Counted from the first letter of the stretch, positions 35,638 to 45,793 are shown. The stretch: 64,000 nt of DNA from Jatrophihabitans telluris (GCF_023516435.1 NZ_CP097332.1:3224001-3288000), one strand, 5' to 3'. Translations and numbers: made by a program. Notes: generated from the sequence alone by a model not told the origin.

Positions 35638-36573
35638 CTATCGCGGTGCGATGAGGACGCTGTGGGCCTGGCGGATCTCGATCGCGCGTGAGACAGCCGC
35701 CCGGTAAATGTCGCCAGGGATCAACACCGGGACCACGACGTCGTCAACCGCGAACGAGCCCTGCCAATGCGCCACAACACTCACCGTATGAAAACCCGGG
35801 CGATACCAGGCGTGCGCGATATACCGACGACACACCGAAATCGACTCACACGGCACGCGATCCGAATACGGCTTCCCCACCGGATCACCACCAGGCACCG
35901 AATACGTGTCACTGGACCCATCACCCCAAGACCACGTCGACCTCGTCAACCGCAGCGTCACCCGGAAACGATGCCCACCCAAAACGAACGACTCAACCAT
36001 CGGCCGAGCAAGATCACCAGACTCCGCCGGCGCCCGCAGAAAGAACACCACCCCAGCACGAAAGAGATACCGCCGCCCACCGGACATCACCACCGGACTC
36101 GGCGCCCGCTTCGTTACCTCCTCCCGCACCGCAGCCATCGATGGCATCGCCGACCCCAGAGCAGCCTTACAGTCGATCTCAGTTCTCAAAAGGCGGTTCG
36201 ACCCAGACTCGTAGACATTGTTCGCAATCACCTCACGCGTCGGATCCACCGGCTCGCCAGGCCTCAGAAGACAAAGCAAGAGTGGACCGCTGCATACAGA
36301 TCCCATAGCGCGCAACGCGTCGGCGAACCCGGACCTGCGGGGACCACACCGAACTGTCTTCACGTAGGAGGCGGCCGCCGCCGAGGCCGCATGTGGGGTT
36401 CGGGATGCGGGCGGCCGCAAGGTGACCGCACAGTGGTAGCCGCCGAGAAGGTTGACGTCACAATCTCGCCCCTTCCCAACGCTAGGCGCGGCGCCCAAGC
36501 TTCCCGAAATTACGAACCACAGGATGACGAGGCAAAGTCCCAGCACGGCTCGCCTAGCTCGCCAGATAAACAC
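35638..36573 (-). CDS. Secreted PKD-domain protein, copy 2
   Basis: This 311-residue protein starts with a signal peptide (helix at about 9-28). Residues 30-135 carry Cys in positions comparable to copy 1 (DCDV, YHCA, VRCGP, SVCSG, LLLCLL) but otherwise differ. From about AALGSAMPS onward the sequence matches copy 1 almost residue for residue, including STWSWGDGSS and the RQAHSVLIAPR end. The start codon lies 20 bp inside the end of the upstream lipoprotein gene. Like copy 1 it is probably exported to the cell surface. The reason for sharing only the C-terminal half is discussed in the findings. Confidence 0.82.
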   Translation of the reverse strand: MFIWRARRAVLGLCLVILWFVISGSLGAAPSVGKGRDCDVNLLGGYHCAVTLRPPASRTPHAASAAAASYVKTVRCGPRRSGFADALRAMGSVCSGPLLLCLLRPGEPVDPTREVIANNVYESGSNRLLRTEIDCKAALGSAMPSMAAVREEVTKRAPSPVVMSGGRRYLFRAGVVFFLRAPAESGDLARPMVESFVLGGHRFRVTLRLTRSTWSWGDGSSDTYSVPGGDPVGKPYSDRVPCESISVCRRYIAHAWYRPGFHTVSVVAHWQGSFAVDDVVVPVLIPGDIYRAAVSRAIEIRQAHSVLIAPR

Positions 36574-37282
36574 CGTTAACCCGCCACATCGACCCGCTCC
36601 ACTTGGCCCACACCTCGTATGTCACGTTCGCTGCCGCCTGTTTCGCGAACGTCTTTCCGTTCGCGTCGATCACACGCCCCGCGGCCGTCGCCACGTCCAT
36701 GCGGATTACGGAATCTGCATTCGCCGACGGGTTGGGCGCCATCACTTCGACGCCCCCCACGCGCAGCCGACCGCCTTCTACGTGTCGATCGCCCTTAGTG
36801 CGCTTGGCAAACGCCGCAGCATCAGCCCGGCAACTGTCAGCGTCGCAAATCGCAAGATAGGCACTCGCAGTGTTCGACGCGCCGGCCCAGTTTCGCGCGT
36901 CTATGTAATACCTCGCGGCGGCCACGGCGCCGGCTTGGTCGTTGGTGAACATGGCCAGGTTGAATCTGGGTAGGACATCCCCGGTCTCCCTGAACGGCGC
37001 TGTGGTGGGCACGCCGGCCGGCACCCACTCGGCGGGGCGTCCGGGCGGAATCTGATCCACCGGCACCGCCGTAGCGGATGCACTCGGCCCAGACACTCCG
37101 CCGGCGGAGGACGCCGACGCCGAACCGCGAGGCGCTTCGACCGAGCTGACCGCCGCGGATGTGCTCGACGCAGCCGCGGTGTTCGCTGTTGACCCGGTCA
37201 CCGATCGAGGCGAATGCTGACACCCCGTCAAGGCCTCAAGGCCAACGACGAGAACAAGAATCATGGCCGTCCGTCTGAGCAT
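36554..37282 (-). CDS. Lipoprotein, constant-N/variable-C family, copy 2
   Basis: This 242-residue lipoprotein has the lipobox LTGC. Its first 125 residues match the lipoprotein at 34580 almost exactly (NLAMFTNDQAGAVAAARYYIDARNWA). The C-terminal half is divergent (CDADSC, GDRHVEGGRLRVGG, ending WAKWSGSMWRVNGVYLAS), yet keeps the Cys pair, a GGR motif and a W...W...YLA ending. This points to a shared fold under diversification. It is followed on the same strand by the PKD protein, copy 2. The divergent Nudix gene starts 108 bp upstream. Confidence 0.82.
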   Translation of the reverse strand: MLRRTAMILVLVVGLEALTGCQHSPRSVTGSTANTAAASSTSAAVSSVEAPRGSASASSAGGVSGPSASATAVPVDQIPPGRPAEWVPAGVPTTAPFRETGDVLPRFNLAMFTNDQAGAVAAARYYIDARNWAGASNTASAYLAICDADSCRADAAAFAKRTKGDRHVEGGRLRVGGVEVMAPNPSANADSVIRMDVATAAGRVIDANGKTFAKQAAANVTYEVWAKWSGSMWRVNGVYLAS

Positions 37283-37357
37283 GAGCGGACTATGCCAGCC
37301 TGAACACCCTCACGTCTCAGCAATCACACTTGTTGTGGAAAACTTCAACGTGGCGTC
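37283..37357 (-). promoter_or_regulatory. Shared lipoprotein promoter region, copy 2
   Basis: Near-identical to 35321-35395, with a few base changes. It lies between this lipoprotein gene and the divergent intact Nudix gene, so it may also serve the latter. Confidence 0.5.
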
Positions 37358-37390
37358 TCACAGGAGCGCCTAGAAGGGGTTGGTGGTCCG

Positions 37391-37837
37391 TTGGCTAGGC
37401 AGCCCATTCAAATTCTTGTTCTTCCATACAGCCAGATCGGGAGTGAGGTCCGCTACGGCGTCCTTCGACGAGCGGACTCCGCCGCCTGGCAGGGTGTGGC
37501 AGGCGGAGTCGAGGCCACTGAAGGCCCGGAAGACACGGCCAGGCGCGAACTCCAGGAGGAGCTCACCCTGAAGCACGCCGTGCCCGTCTTTCGTCTGGAT
37601 TCGGTCTCGTCGATACCGGCGTACCACTTTGACCGTTCCTCATGGGCACTCGACATGTACGTCGTGCCAGAATTTGCGTTCGCGGCCGATCTCACAGGCC
37701 AACAAGTACGCCTGTCCGACGAACATTCAGCGTTAAGGTGGCTGCCCTACGAGGACGCTCATGAGCTGTTGACGTGGGACAGCAACAGGACCGCCCTGTG
37801 GGAGTTGGATCAACGGCTACGGCGCGGGGATATCTGA
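37391..37837 (+). CDS. Nudix hydrolase
   Basis: This 148-residue protein has a Nudix box, GGVEATEGPEDTARRELQEELTL, about residues 36-58. It fits G-x5-E-x7-RE-U-x-EE-x-G-U except that Thr replaces the last Gly. The flanking pattern (PIQILVLPYSQIGSEVRYGVLRR, then SDEHSALRWLPYEDAHELLTWDSNRTALWELDQRL) suggests a (d)NTP- or dihydroneopterin-triphosphate-type pyrophosphohydrolase; the substrate is not known. The start is TTG at 37391; no better start exists. It overlaps the convergent lipoprotein gene by 28 bp. The intact copy shows what was lost at 35428-35461. Confidence 0.85.
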   Translation: MARQPIQILVLPYSQIGSEVRYGVLRRADSAAWQGVAGGVEATEGPEDTARRELQEELTLKHAVPVFRLDSVSSIPAYHFDRSSWALDMYVVPEFAFAADLTGQQVRLSDEHSALRWLPYEDAHELLTWDSNRTALWELDQRLRRGDI

Positions 37838-38568
37838 CGGCGGCCTGCCAGATAGAGCCCGGATACACGCCACATCGACCCACTCCACCTCAGGTAGACG
37901 TTTTCAACAGCCCTTCCTGCGGGCTCGACTTTCACGACGACGCCCTGGGCATTCACCGTCACGGTCGCGGCGAATTTCAGCCCGATCTGAACGATCCATT
38001 CAGCCCTTGGGGCGTCGTCGGACTTGAATACCGCAGAGCTCAACATTTGCTGTCTGCCGCCCTCGAAGTGGTAGCCCCGCTTCTGATGCGACCTCAGGAC
38101 CTCCGCGTTCGACCGACACGTTGCGTCATCACAGATGGCCTCAGTTGCGGAGGCAGAGTTTGATGCGAGTGACCAGTTGGACGCAGACAAGTAATACTTC
38201 GAGGCGGCCACGGCGCCGGCTTGATCGTTAGTGAACATGGCCAGGTTGAATCTGGGTAGGACATCCCCGGTCTCCCTGAACGGCGCCGTCGTCGACACGC
38301 CGGCCGGCACCCACTCGGCGGGGCGCCCGGGCGGAATCTGATCCACCGGCACCGCCGTAGCGGATGCACTCGGCCCAGACACCCCGCCGGCGGAGGACGC
38401 CGACGCCGAACCGCGAGGCGCCCCGACCGAGCTGACCGCCGCGGATGTGCGCGATGCAGCCACGGTATTCGCTGTTGACCCGGTCACCGATCGAGGCGAA
38501 TGCTGACACCCCGTCGAGGCCTCAAGGCCAACGACGAGAACAAGAATCATGGCCGTCCGTCTGGGCAT
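37810..38568 (-). CDS. Lipoprotein, constant-N/variable-C family, copy 3
   Basis: This 252-residue lipoprotein has the lipobox STGC and a first half nearly identical to the copies at 34580 and 36554. The second half is again different (CDDATC, RGYHFEGGRQQ, LRWSGSMWRVSGLYLAGRR). Unlike the other two copies it has no PKD-protein partner; the Nudix gene occupies that place on the other strand. Its upstream region matches the shared promoter for about 60 bp and then diverges. Confidence 0.82.
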   Translation of the reverse strand: MPRRTAMILVLVVGLEASTGCQHSPRSVTGSTANTVAASRTSAAVSSVGAPRGSASASSAGGVSGPSASATAVPVDQIPPGRPAEWVPAGVSTTAPFRETGDVLPRFNLAMFTNDQAGAVAASKYYLSASNWSLASNSASATEAICDDATCRSNAEVLRSHQKRGYHFEGGRQQMLSSAVFKSDDAPRAEWIVQIGLKFAATVTVNAQGVVVKVEPAGRAVENVYLRWSGSMWRVSGLYLAGRRQISPRRSR

Positions 38569-38669
38569 GAGCGGACTATGCCAGCCGGAACACCCTCACG
38601 TCTCAGCAATCACATCCCTTGTGGAAAACCTCTACAAGCCTGTCAAGCCGCGCTCGAGCATCTGCCAGC

Positions 38670-39152
38670 TCAGCCGCAACGTTCCCCGCTGTCGACCGCC
38701 CACGAACCGTCCTTCAATCGAGTCACGTGCAGGTGGACAAGGCCGGAAACAGCCGTTGCCTCGGTGGCATTCGCCGGAACCGCAGCGACGACCCGCCAGG
38801 ACGACTGTGCCGTTCCAAAATCGGGCTTCGCACCGTTGCGTGCGAAATCTCGTGCGGCCTCGACCGGACTGGCTGAGCCGTGCGCGCCCGCTGCGAGCGA
38901 CAGCGAGAACCCGGATCCAGAGTTCGCGCAGGCCGAAGCCTGCAGGGCCGGCGCCGACTGGTAGCCGCCGCCACCGCCCGCATTCGGACCGGCAGGGGTA
39001 GCGCCAGCGACAACGGACGAAGATGAGGACGACACAGGGGTCGAACCGGCTCCGACCCGCGATGAGCCCGGGCTGGCGCACCCCGCAAGCAGCGCACCGA
39101 CGACCGCCGACACGGCGCCAGCACACACCGTCGAAACGTGACGTTCCGCCAT
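38670..39152 (-). CDS. Putative lipoprotein (160 aa)
   Basis: This 160-residue protein has the lipobox LAGC near residue 25 (AVVGALLAGCASPG) and a Ser/Gly/Ala linker containing GPNAGGGGGYQS. Its short C-terminal domain (SPVEAARDFARNGAKPDFGTAQSSWRVVAAV...VSGLVHLHVTRLKDGSWAVDSGERCG) reads like a small alpha/beta sensor or immunity-like fold. It shows only weak similarity to the other lipoproteins of the cluster. The ATG at 39152 follows GGGAGGTGGTG, a good ribosome-binding site, unlike the copies downstream. Function unknown. Confidence 0.75.
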   Translation of the reverse strand: MAERHVSTVCAGAVSAVVGALLAGCASPGSSRVGAGSTPVSSSSSSVVAGATPAGPNAGGGGGYQSAPALQASACANSGSGFSLSLAAGAHGSASPVEAARDFARNGAKPDFGTAQSSWRVVAAVPANATEATAVSGLVHLHVTRLKDGSWAVDSGERCG

Positions 39153-39401
39153 CACCACCACCTCCCCTGTGCGGATGCGGCCGGCCGACCGATCCGTTGC
39201 ATCCTGGTGAGCGCGCCCCGAACAATTCACCAGTTCGCAAGATCGACCGGCCGCGATATCCGATCTTGCGTCCTAAGGTGGGAATTGCGACCGCAACCAG
39301 CCGGTCCCACCTCGGCAGCCACGTCCAGTCCATGCGCCGACCCACGTGTGTCGTTACGCGCACACCCTCACACGCGGTTGCCGTCTTTCGCAGGAGGTTC
39401 A

Positions 39402-40238
39402 ATGACCGAGATCATTGCCCATCACGGGCTTTTCAAGAACACCGAACTACATGTCGACGACACGGGGGGCTCGGGTGGTCCGGTTGTGCTCATTCACGGC
39501 TGGCCGCTGAGCGGAGAAGCATGGAAGCTCCAGGTCCCGGCGCTGTCCGAGGCCGGCTACCGCGTGATCACGTACGACCGGCGTGGCTTCGGCCGCAGCG
39601 ACAAGCCGGCCCGCGGCTACACCTACGACACTTTGACCGAGGATCTCCATACCCTGCTGGAAGAACTCGCGCTGACCGACGTCACGCTTGTCGGCTTTTC
39701 GATGGGCGGCGGCGAAGTCGCACGCTACTTCGGCCTTTACGGCAGCGAGCGTCTCCGTAGTGTCGTGCTGGCCTCGGCCGTGCCGCCGTACCTGATGCAG
39801 TCCGCCGACAATCCGGCCGGCCCGCTCACCGCCGCGCAGGCTGGTGAGATGACCGCGCAGCTCACCGCGGACCCGGACGCGTTCTACGACGGCTTCGTCA
39901 CCGACTTCTTCAGCGCGAACGGGGTTCTCAAGGTCACCGAGGAGCAGCGCCAGGAGGCGTTGGCACTGTGCCACCAGGCCGACAAGAAGGCCGCCCTTGG
40001 ATGCATGGCCGCTTTCGGTGGTACCGATTTCCGCGACGATCTGGCGAAGGTCACCGTGCCCACCCTTGTCCTGCATGGGGATTCGGACGCGACCGTGCCG
40101 TTCGAAGGCTCGGGCAAGCGTTCCCACGAGGCGATCGAGGGCAGCGAGTTGCACGTCATCGCTGACGCTCCGCACGGCTGCAACGTGAGCCATGCCAGTG
40201 AATGGAATGACGCTCTCATCCGCTTCCTCGCACGGTAA
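39402..40238 (+). CDS. Alpha/beta hydrolase (non-haem haloperoxidase-like)
   Basis: This 278-residue protein is an alpha/beta hydrolase like the cofactor-free chloroperoxidases and esterases. The oxyanion motif is IHGWPLSG, the nucleophile Ser100 lies in GFSMGGGEVARY, the acid is probably Asp in LHGDSD, and the histidine is in DAPHGCNVSH. YDRRGFGRSDKP is also characteristic. The ATG follows AGGAGG with good spacing. It is cytoplasmic by absence of a signal. True halogenation is unlikely; ester or perhydrolysis activity is the usual role. A strong hairpin follows the stop codon. Confidence 0.9.
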   Translation: MTEIIAHHGLFKNTELHVDDTGGSGGPVVLIHGWPLSGEAWKLQVPALSEAGYRVITYDRRGFGRSDKPARGYTYDTLTEDLHTLLEELALTDVTLVGFSMGGGEVARYFGLYGSERLRSVVLASAVPPYLMQSADNPAGPLTAAQAGEMTAQLTADPDAFYDGFVTDFFSANGVLKVTEEQRQEALALCHQADKKAALGCMAAFGGTDFRDDLAKVTVPTLVLHGDSDATVPFEGSGKRSHEAIEGSELHVIADAPHGCNVSHASEWNDALIRFLAR

Positions 40239-40244
40239 CGCGCT

Positions 40245-40305
40245 GTTCCCGCAGGCGGCTCCTCCGGCGGCTCACCGCGCCCGGCTCCGGAGCCCCTGCG
40301 GGAAC
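40245..40305. terminator. Bidirectional hairpin between convergent genes
   Basis: GTTCCCGCAGG-C-GGCTCC at 40245-40262 pairs with GGAGCCCCTGCGGGAAC at 40289-40305, a 17-bp stem with a single bulge. It lies between the hydrolase stop (40238) and the stop of the convergent lipoprotein gene (40323). Confidence 0.75.
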
Positions 40306-40322
40306 GAGACCCCGACGTCTCT

Positions 40323-41624
40323 TCAATGCGGGCAGCGCGGCAGACGCGGCAGGTGCGCCAGATCGACGACGGCTACTCCGGACGGCCCGATCCCGGCCCC
40401 GGTCACGGGATCGTGCGAGCCGTAGTCCCGCAAGGCCAGGATGGAGCCGGTCAGATCCCCGGCGGTTGAGCTTTTACCCAGGCGAGCAAGGCTGTTCGTC
40501 CTCAGGTCGAGAACGTAGGTACCGCCTGCGCTGATCACGACGAAGTCGCGGTAGACCCTGGGGACGAGCTGATCGGAAAGCCCGAGACGCGTGGTGACAG
40601 CGCCCGTGCCGGGCAGGAGCGTGATGCTGCTCCCCCACTGCACGCGCCACGCCCGAAGCTCGCCCATTCGGGTGCTCCAGCTGAGGGTGCCGGAGTGGTA
40701 ATACATCGAAACGGCGTGGTCCTCCGCTGCTGTAATGCCCGCCGGTACCGCGACAGGACGTCCGCTGCGCTCGTCGAAACCGGCCATGGTCATGGGCGGG
40801 TTGTCGTCCATCGGATTCGACGCCGCGACCGCGCGCGAAAACCACACGGCGGCGCCAACCAGCGCCACCGCTCCGAGGCGCCCGCGGTACATGGTTCGCA
40901 TGCGACCCGTAGCGAGGTCGTACTGGATCAACTCATCCGTTCCCAGCGGGCTGTCGGCCGCGGTGGGCTGCACCCAGTACAGGCTGCTACCGCTGAGGAT
41001 CGGGGCTACGTCGCCGCCCGGGAGCGGCACACCGTTGCTGTCGTGTGGATTGGAAATCAGTCGACGCAGCACGTTCGTCTTGCGGTCGAAGAGGTAGAGG
41101 AACCACAGGTTGCGGTCTCGATCCTCCTGTTTCAGGGCGTAGAAGAAGGCGACGTAGTCCCGCGTGACGACGTTGTACGTGAGCTGCCCGGTACCCGGTT
41201 GCGGCAGGTCGCCGACCTTGTGAACAAGTCGATGCTCACGGCCGACCAGGGCGATCTCAGCGACGTTGCCATGATCGGATTGTTGGAGGACGGCCGACCC
41301 GTCAGGTGCCGCGACCCCTGCCGTTGTGCCGTCTGCCTGGCGGTGCCACAGCGTTCCAGCGGCGATAGCCCTCCGCCACGCGACCGGTGCGCCGACCAGA
41401 CAAGGTTCCTTCCCCAGCTGGGACCCGGCGGGCGGACGGGCGAGTGGGCCGGGCAAGACCGAGCCTTCAGGCGACGGGGTGACGGGCGGGACCACATCGT
41501 CGATCACTGCAGAGCCTTGCCGCGTGCTGCACCCGGCCAGACACACCAACGAGGCCAGGACGACGACGAGAGCCGCAACCACCGTGCGGCCGTGCGGACA
41601 CCGGTGTCGTCGCTTGTCGTACAC
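40323..41624 (-). CDS. Large lipoprotein, possible beta-propeller
   Basis: This 433-residue protein has a signal peptide with lipobox LAGC (Cys32). After a short Pro-rich linker come repeated strand-like units of roughly 45 residues (LFDRKTNVLRRLISNP, LIQYDLATGRMRTMYRG, YVLDLRTNSLARLGK), each with an aromatic-x-D-x-x-x-x motif as in beta-propellers. No catalytic motif is apparent. The start is GTG at 41624. I do not recognise a named family; a surface binding or sensor role is inferred only from the fold pattern. Confidence 0.75.
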   Translation of the reverse strand: MYDKRRHRCPHGRTVVAALVVVLASLVCLAGCSTRQGSAVIDDVVPPVTPSPEGSVLPGPLARPPAGSQLGKEPCLVGAPVAWRRAIAAGTLWHRQADGTTAGVAAPDGSAVLQQSDHGNVAEIALVGREHRLVHKVGDLPQPGTGQLTYNVVTRDYVAFFYALKQEDRDRNLWFLYLFDRKTNVLRRLISNPHDSNGVPLPGGDVAPILSGSSLYWVQPTAADSPLGTDELIQYDLATGRMRTMYRGRLGAVALVGAAVWFSRAVAASNPMDDNPPMTMAGFDERSGRPVAVPAGITAAEDHAVSMYYHSGTLSWSTRMGELRAWRVQWGSSITLLPGTGAVTTRLGLSDQLVPRVYRDFVVISAGGTYVLDLRTNSLARLGKSSTAGDLTGSILALRDYGSHDPVTGAGIGPSGVAVVDLAHLPRLPRCPH

Positions 41625-41842
41625 GGAGCAAGACCCTAGCTGCGTGGACGGCCGTTCGTGGCCGAATCGACAACAATGTCGGTTCAGGCAGCGTTCGACC
41701 CCTACAGACCAGGGCTCAGCGAGCTGGACGAAGCACCTGACGGACCAGCTCAGCTCTCAGGCCGGTACCGGGCTCAGGGCAGACGTCTCCCCCATCGTCT
41801 GATCGACCGCGCTCGGCGGCACTTGAGGGGCATACTCCTCGC

Positions 41843-42181
41843 ATGGCTTACGACGAGGAGCTGGCCGACCGCCTTCGCGAGATCCTGTCTCAGGAGCGCG
41901 GCCTCACCGAACAACGGATGTTCGGCGGCCTGGCCTTTCTGATCGGCGGAAACATGGCGGTCGCGGCCAGCGGTCAGGGTGGCCTGCTGCTGCGAGTGGA
42001 TCCCGCCGACACCGAGGCGCTGGTCGACGAACCGCTGGTCGGACGGTTCGTGATGCGCGGCCGGGCGATGGACGGCTGGCTCCGGGTGGACACGGCCGCG
42101 GTGCCGAACGAACCGGAACTTCGCCGCTGGGCGACGCTCGGGGTGACCTACGCGCGCTCGCTACCCGCCAAGCGGTCGTAG
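41843..42181 (+). CDS. TfoX N-terminal domain protein
   Basis: This 112-residue protein consists only of a TfoX_N domain: MAYDEELADRLREIL, TEQRMFGGLAFLIGGNMAVAAS, GGLLLRVDP, FVMRGRAMDGWLRVD and the closing helix. Such stand-alone proteins are widespread in actinomycetes without known function; the link to competence is from Haemophilus TfoX only. The 217 bp upstream hold no other gene that I can support. Confidence 0.88.
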   Translation: MAYDEELADRLREILSQERGLTEQRMFGGLAFLIGGNMAVAASGQGGLLLRVDPADTEALVDEPLVGRFVMRGRAMDGWLRVDTAAVPNEPELRRWATLGVTYARSLPAKRS

Positions 42182-42222
42182 TCCGGCCACCCACCAGGCG
42201 CCGCCGACACCCGTCGTCGTCC

Positions 42223-42279
42223 GATCAGGCGGATCAGGCGGATCAGTCGGATCAGTGGCTGGATTGCAGCACGAGCCGA

Positions 42280-42300
<21 letters not shown>
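42223..42300. repeat. GATCAGGCG repeats and duplicated glgX 3' end
   Basis: GATCAGGCG-like 9-mers start at 42223, 42232, 42241 and 42250. Then a 23-bp segment beginning GATCAGTGGCTGGA occurs twice, at 42250 and 42278. The second copy is the true 3' end of glgX (coding for LLVLQSSH and stop); the first is a duplicate just downstream of it. Confidence 0.85.
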
Positions 42301-44490
<2,190 letters not shown>

Positions 44491-44502
44491 GAAAAGTCCT
44501 TG

Positions 44503-44955
44503 CTAGATGGGTTCGACTGGCTCGCGCAGTTGCGCGGCGAGATCGTGCAACTGCTGGCGAAGATCTTCCAGGTGCTGGCGGGCCAGGCCGGTCGCTACCT
44601 CGACCTCGGCCTGCACCGCGCGGGCGGGCTTGTACAGCGCGGCCCCCGCCTTCGTGAGCCGAACGGTGACGGTTCGCTCGTCTCCGCCGGGCTCGCGGAG
44701 GCGCTCAACCAGGCCGGCCTCGGCCATCCGCCGCAGCAGGGGTGACAGCGTGGCGCTGTCCATGTGCATCGCCGTACTCAGATCCTTGAATGCGACATCT
44801 CCGTGCTCCCACAGCAGCAACAGCAGCGCGTACTGGGTATAGGTAAGGCCGATCCGGGCCAAGCGAGGTCGGTATGCGGCCGTCATCGCCCGGGAGGCGT
44901 CGTGCAGCGCGAAACAGAGTTGCTGCTCCAGCACGAATGTCTCGTCGACCGTCAT
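44503..44955 (-). CDS. OhrR-like MarR-family redox regulator
   Basis: This 150-residue MarR protein resembles OhrR, the organic-hydroperoxide sensor. The reactive cysteine (Cys14) is in QQLCFALHDASRAM, as in one-Cys OhrR. LTYTQYALLLLLWE and the recognition segment MDSATLSPLLRRMAEAGLVERLREPGGDERTVTVRLT follow. OhrR normally controls ohr, but no ohr gene is near; glgX follows instead. Repression by oxidation state is inferred from the family. Confidence 0.88.
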   Translation of the reverse strand: MTVDETFVLEQQLCFALHDASRAMTAAYRPRLARIGLTYTQYALLLLLWEHGDVAFKDLSTAMHMDSATLSPLLRRMAEAGLVERLREPGGDERTVTVRLTKAGAALYKPARAVQAEVEVATGLARQHLEDLRQQLHDLAAQLREPVEPI

Positions 44956-45082
44956 CGCCCCATCCTAGGCGTTTGACAGGACGTCGCTGTGCACAGACAG
45001 CGCCACGGAGCCGCCACAGGGACGCCGCGACGCGCCCGATCCGCGCGGCACCTTTACAGAAATCCCACGTACCGCTACGGTG

Positions 45083-45112
45083 ATAGCGCACAACCGAATA
45101 GCGCACGACCGC
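45083..45112 (+). repeat. 15-bp direct repeat upstream of the sigma-like gene
   Basis: ATAGCGCACAACCGA at 45083 and ATAGCGCACGACCGC at 45098 lie side by side between the divergent OhrR-like gene and the gene at 45160. The rest of the 204-bp gap shows nothing I can name. The repeat could be an operator. Confidence 0.4.
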
Positions 45113-45159
45113 TACATAAAACCATGGGCGGGCATTGCTGTTGAAGGCGCCAAAAACGC

Positions 45160-45531
45160 ATGATCTCCTTGACCCCACGACCGTGGGAAGACAGCCTGCA
45201 CGCCCGCCTTACCGGTGCTCCCATCAACGAGGACGCACTGCTGGAACTGTTCGACCGAGTCGCGCCAGACGTGTGGGCCTACTCACGGCAACGCACTCGC
45301 GGTCAGCGAGCGGCCAGGCAGGTCGCCATCCAGGCCTTCCTCACGGCAGCTCAGCATCCGGCGATCTTCGCCGATCGCCGCGTGCCGATCCATGTCCGCA
45401 TGATCATGCTGGTGCACCTCGATACCGAGCGCGCGCCTGTGCGTCGATCGACCGCCCTGCGGACGAAGGTCATGCGGCTCCCGCGACGGCAGCGCTCCGA
45501 GACTCCCCGCACTGACTTGACCCTGGTGTAG
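45160..45531 (+). CDS. Short protein resembling sigma-70 region 2
   Basis: This 123-residue protein resembles the region-2 part of ECF sigma factors (LLELFDRVAPDVWAYSRQRTRGQRAARQVAIQAFLTAAQHPAIF). It continues with RVPIHVRMIMLVHLDTERAPVRRS and ends without a region 4 (the last 30 residues are Arg-rich). It could be a degraded sigma factor, an anti-sigma decoy or an unrelated helical protein. It is divergent from the OhrR-like gene. I see no anti-sigma gene next to it. Confidence 0.45.
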   Translation: MISLTPRPWEDSLHARLTGAPINEDALLELFDRVAPDVWAYSRQRTRGQRAARQVAIQAFLTAAQHPAIFADRRVPIHVRMIMLVHLDTERAPVRRSTALRTKVMRLPRRQRSETPRTDLTLV

Positions 45532-45689
45532 CGCACAGTCCACACCCGGGTCCCCTCGCCGGGCTCAGGGACTTGTCACACGGTCGGTCATCAACGATGC
45601 TTGCGAAGACTGGGCAAACGACTTCCTCGGCAACGCCGAACAGGACCGTGCCGAAGAAAGACATGCCGAACGTGCACGGAAGGACGACC

Positions 45690-45793
45690 GTTGAGGTTGC
45701 CCTTGTTGCCGAAAAGACCCGTTGAGGTTGCCCTTAGTGCCGAAAAGCCCCGTTGAGGTTGCCCTTGTTGCGAGCAACAAGGGCAACCTCAAC
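45690..45793 (+). repeat. 31-bp tandem repeat array 4 ending in a perfect palindrome
   Basis: Three cores start at 45690, 45721 and 45752 with 31-bp spacing and linker CGAAAAGACCC. The third is followed, after GA, by an exact inverted copy (GCAACAAGGGCAACCTCAAC at 45774-45793). The last pair makes a perfect 20-bp stem with a 2-base loop. The 406-bp gap between the sigma-like gene and the SIS gene holds this array and no gene that I can support. Confidence 0.97.

Noticed and set aside
33669-38568. Classical polymorphic toxin-immunity locus
   Set aside because: No known toxin domain or large secreted RHS/WXG-type carrier is visible, and the variable parts remain homologous rather than being swapped for unrelated domains.
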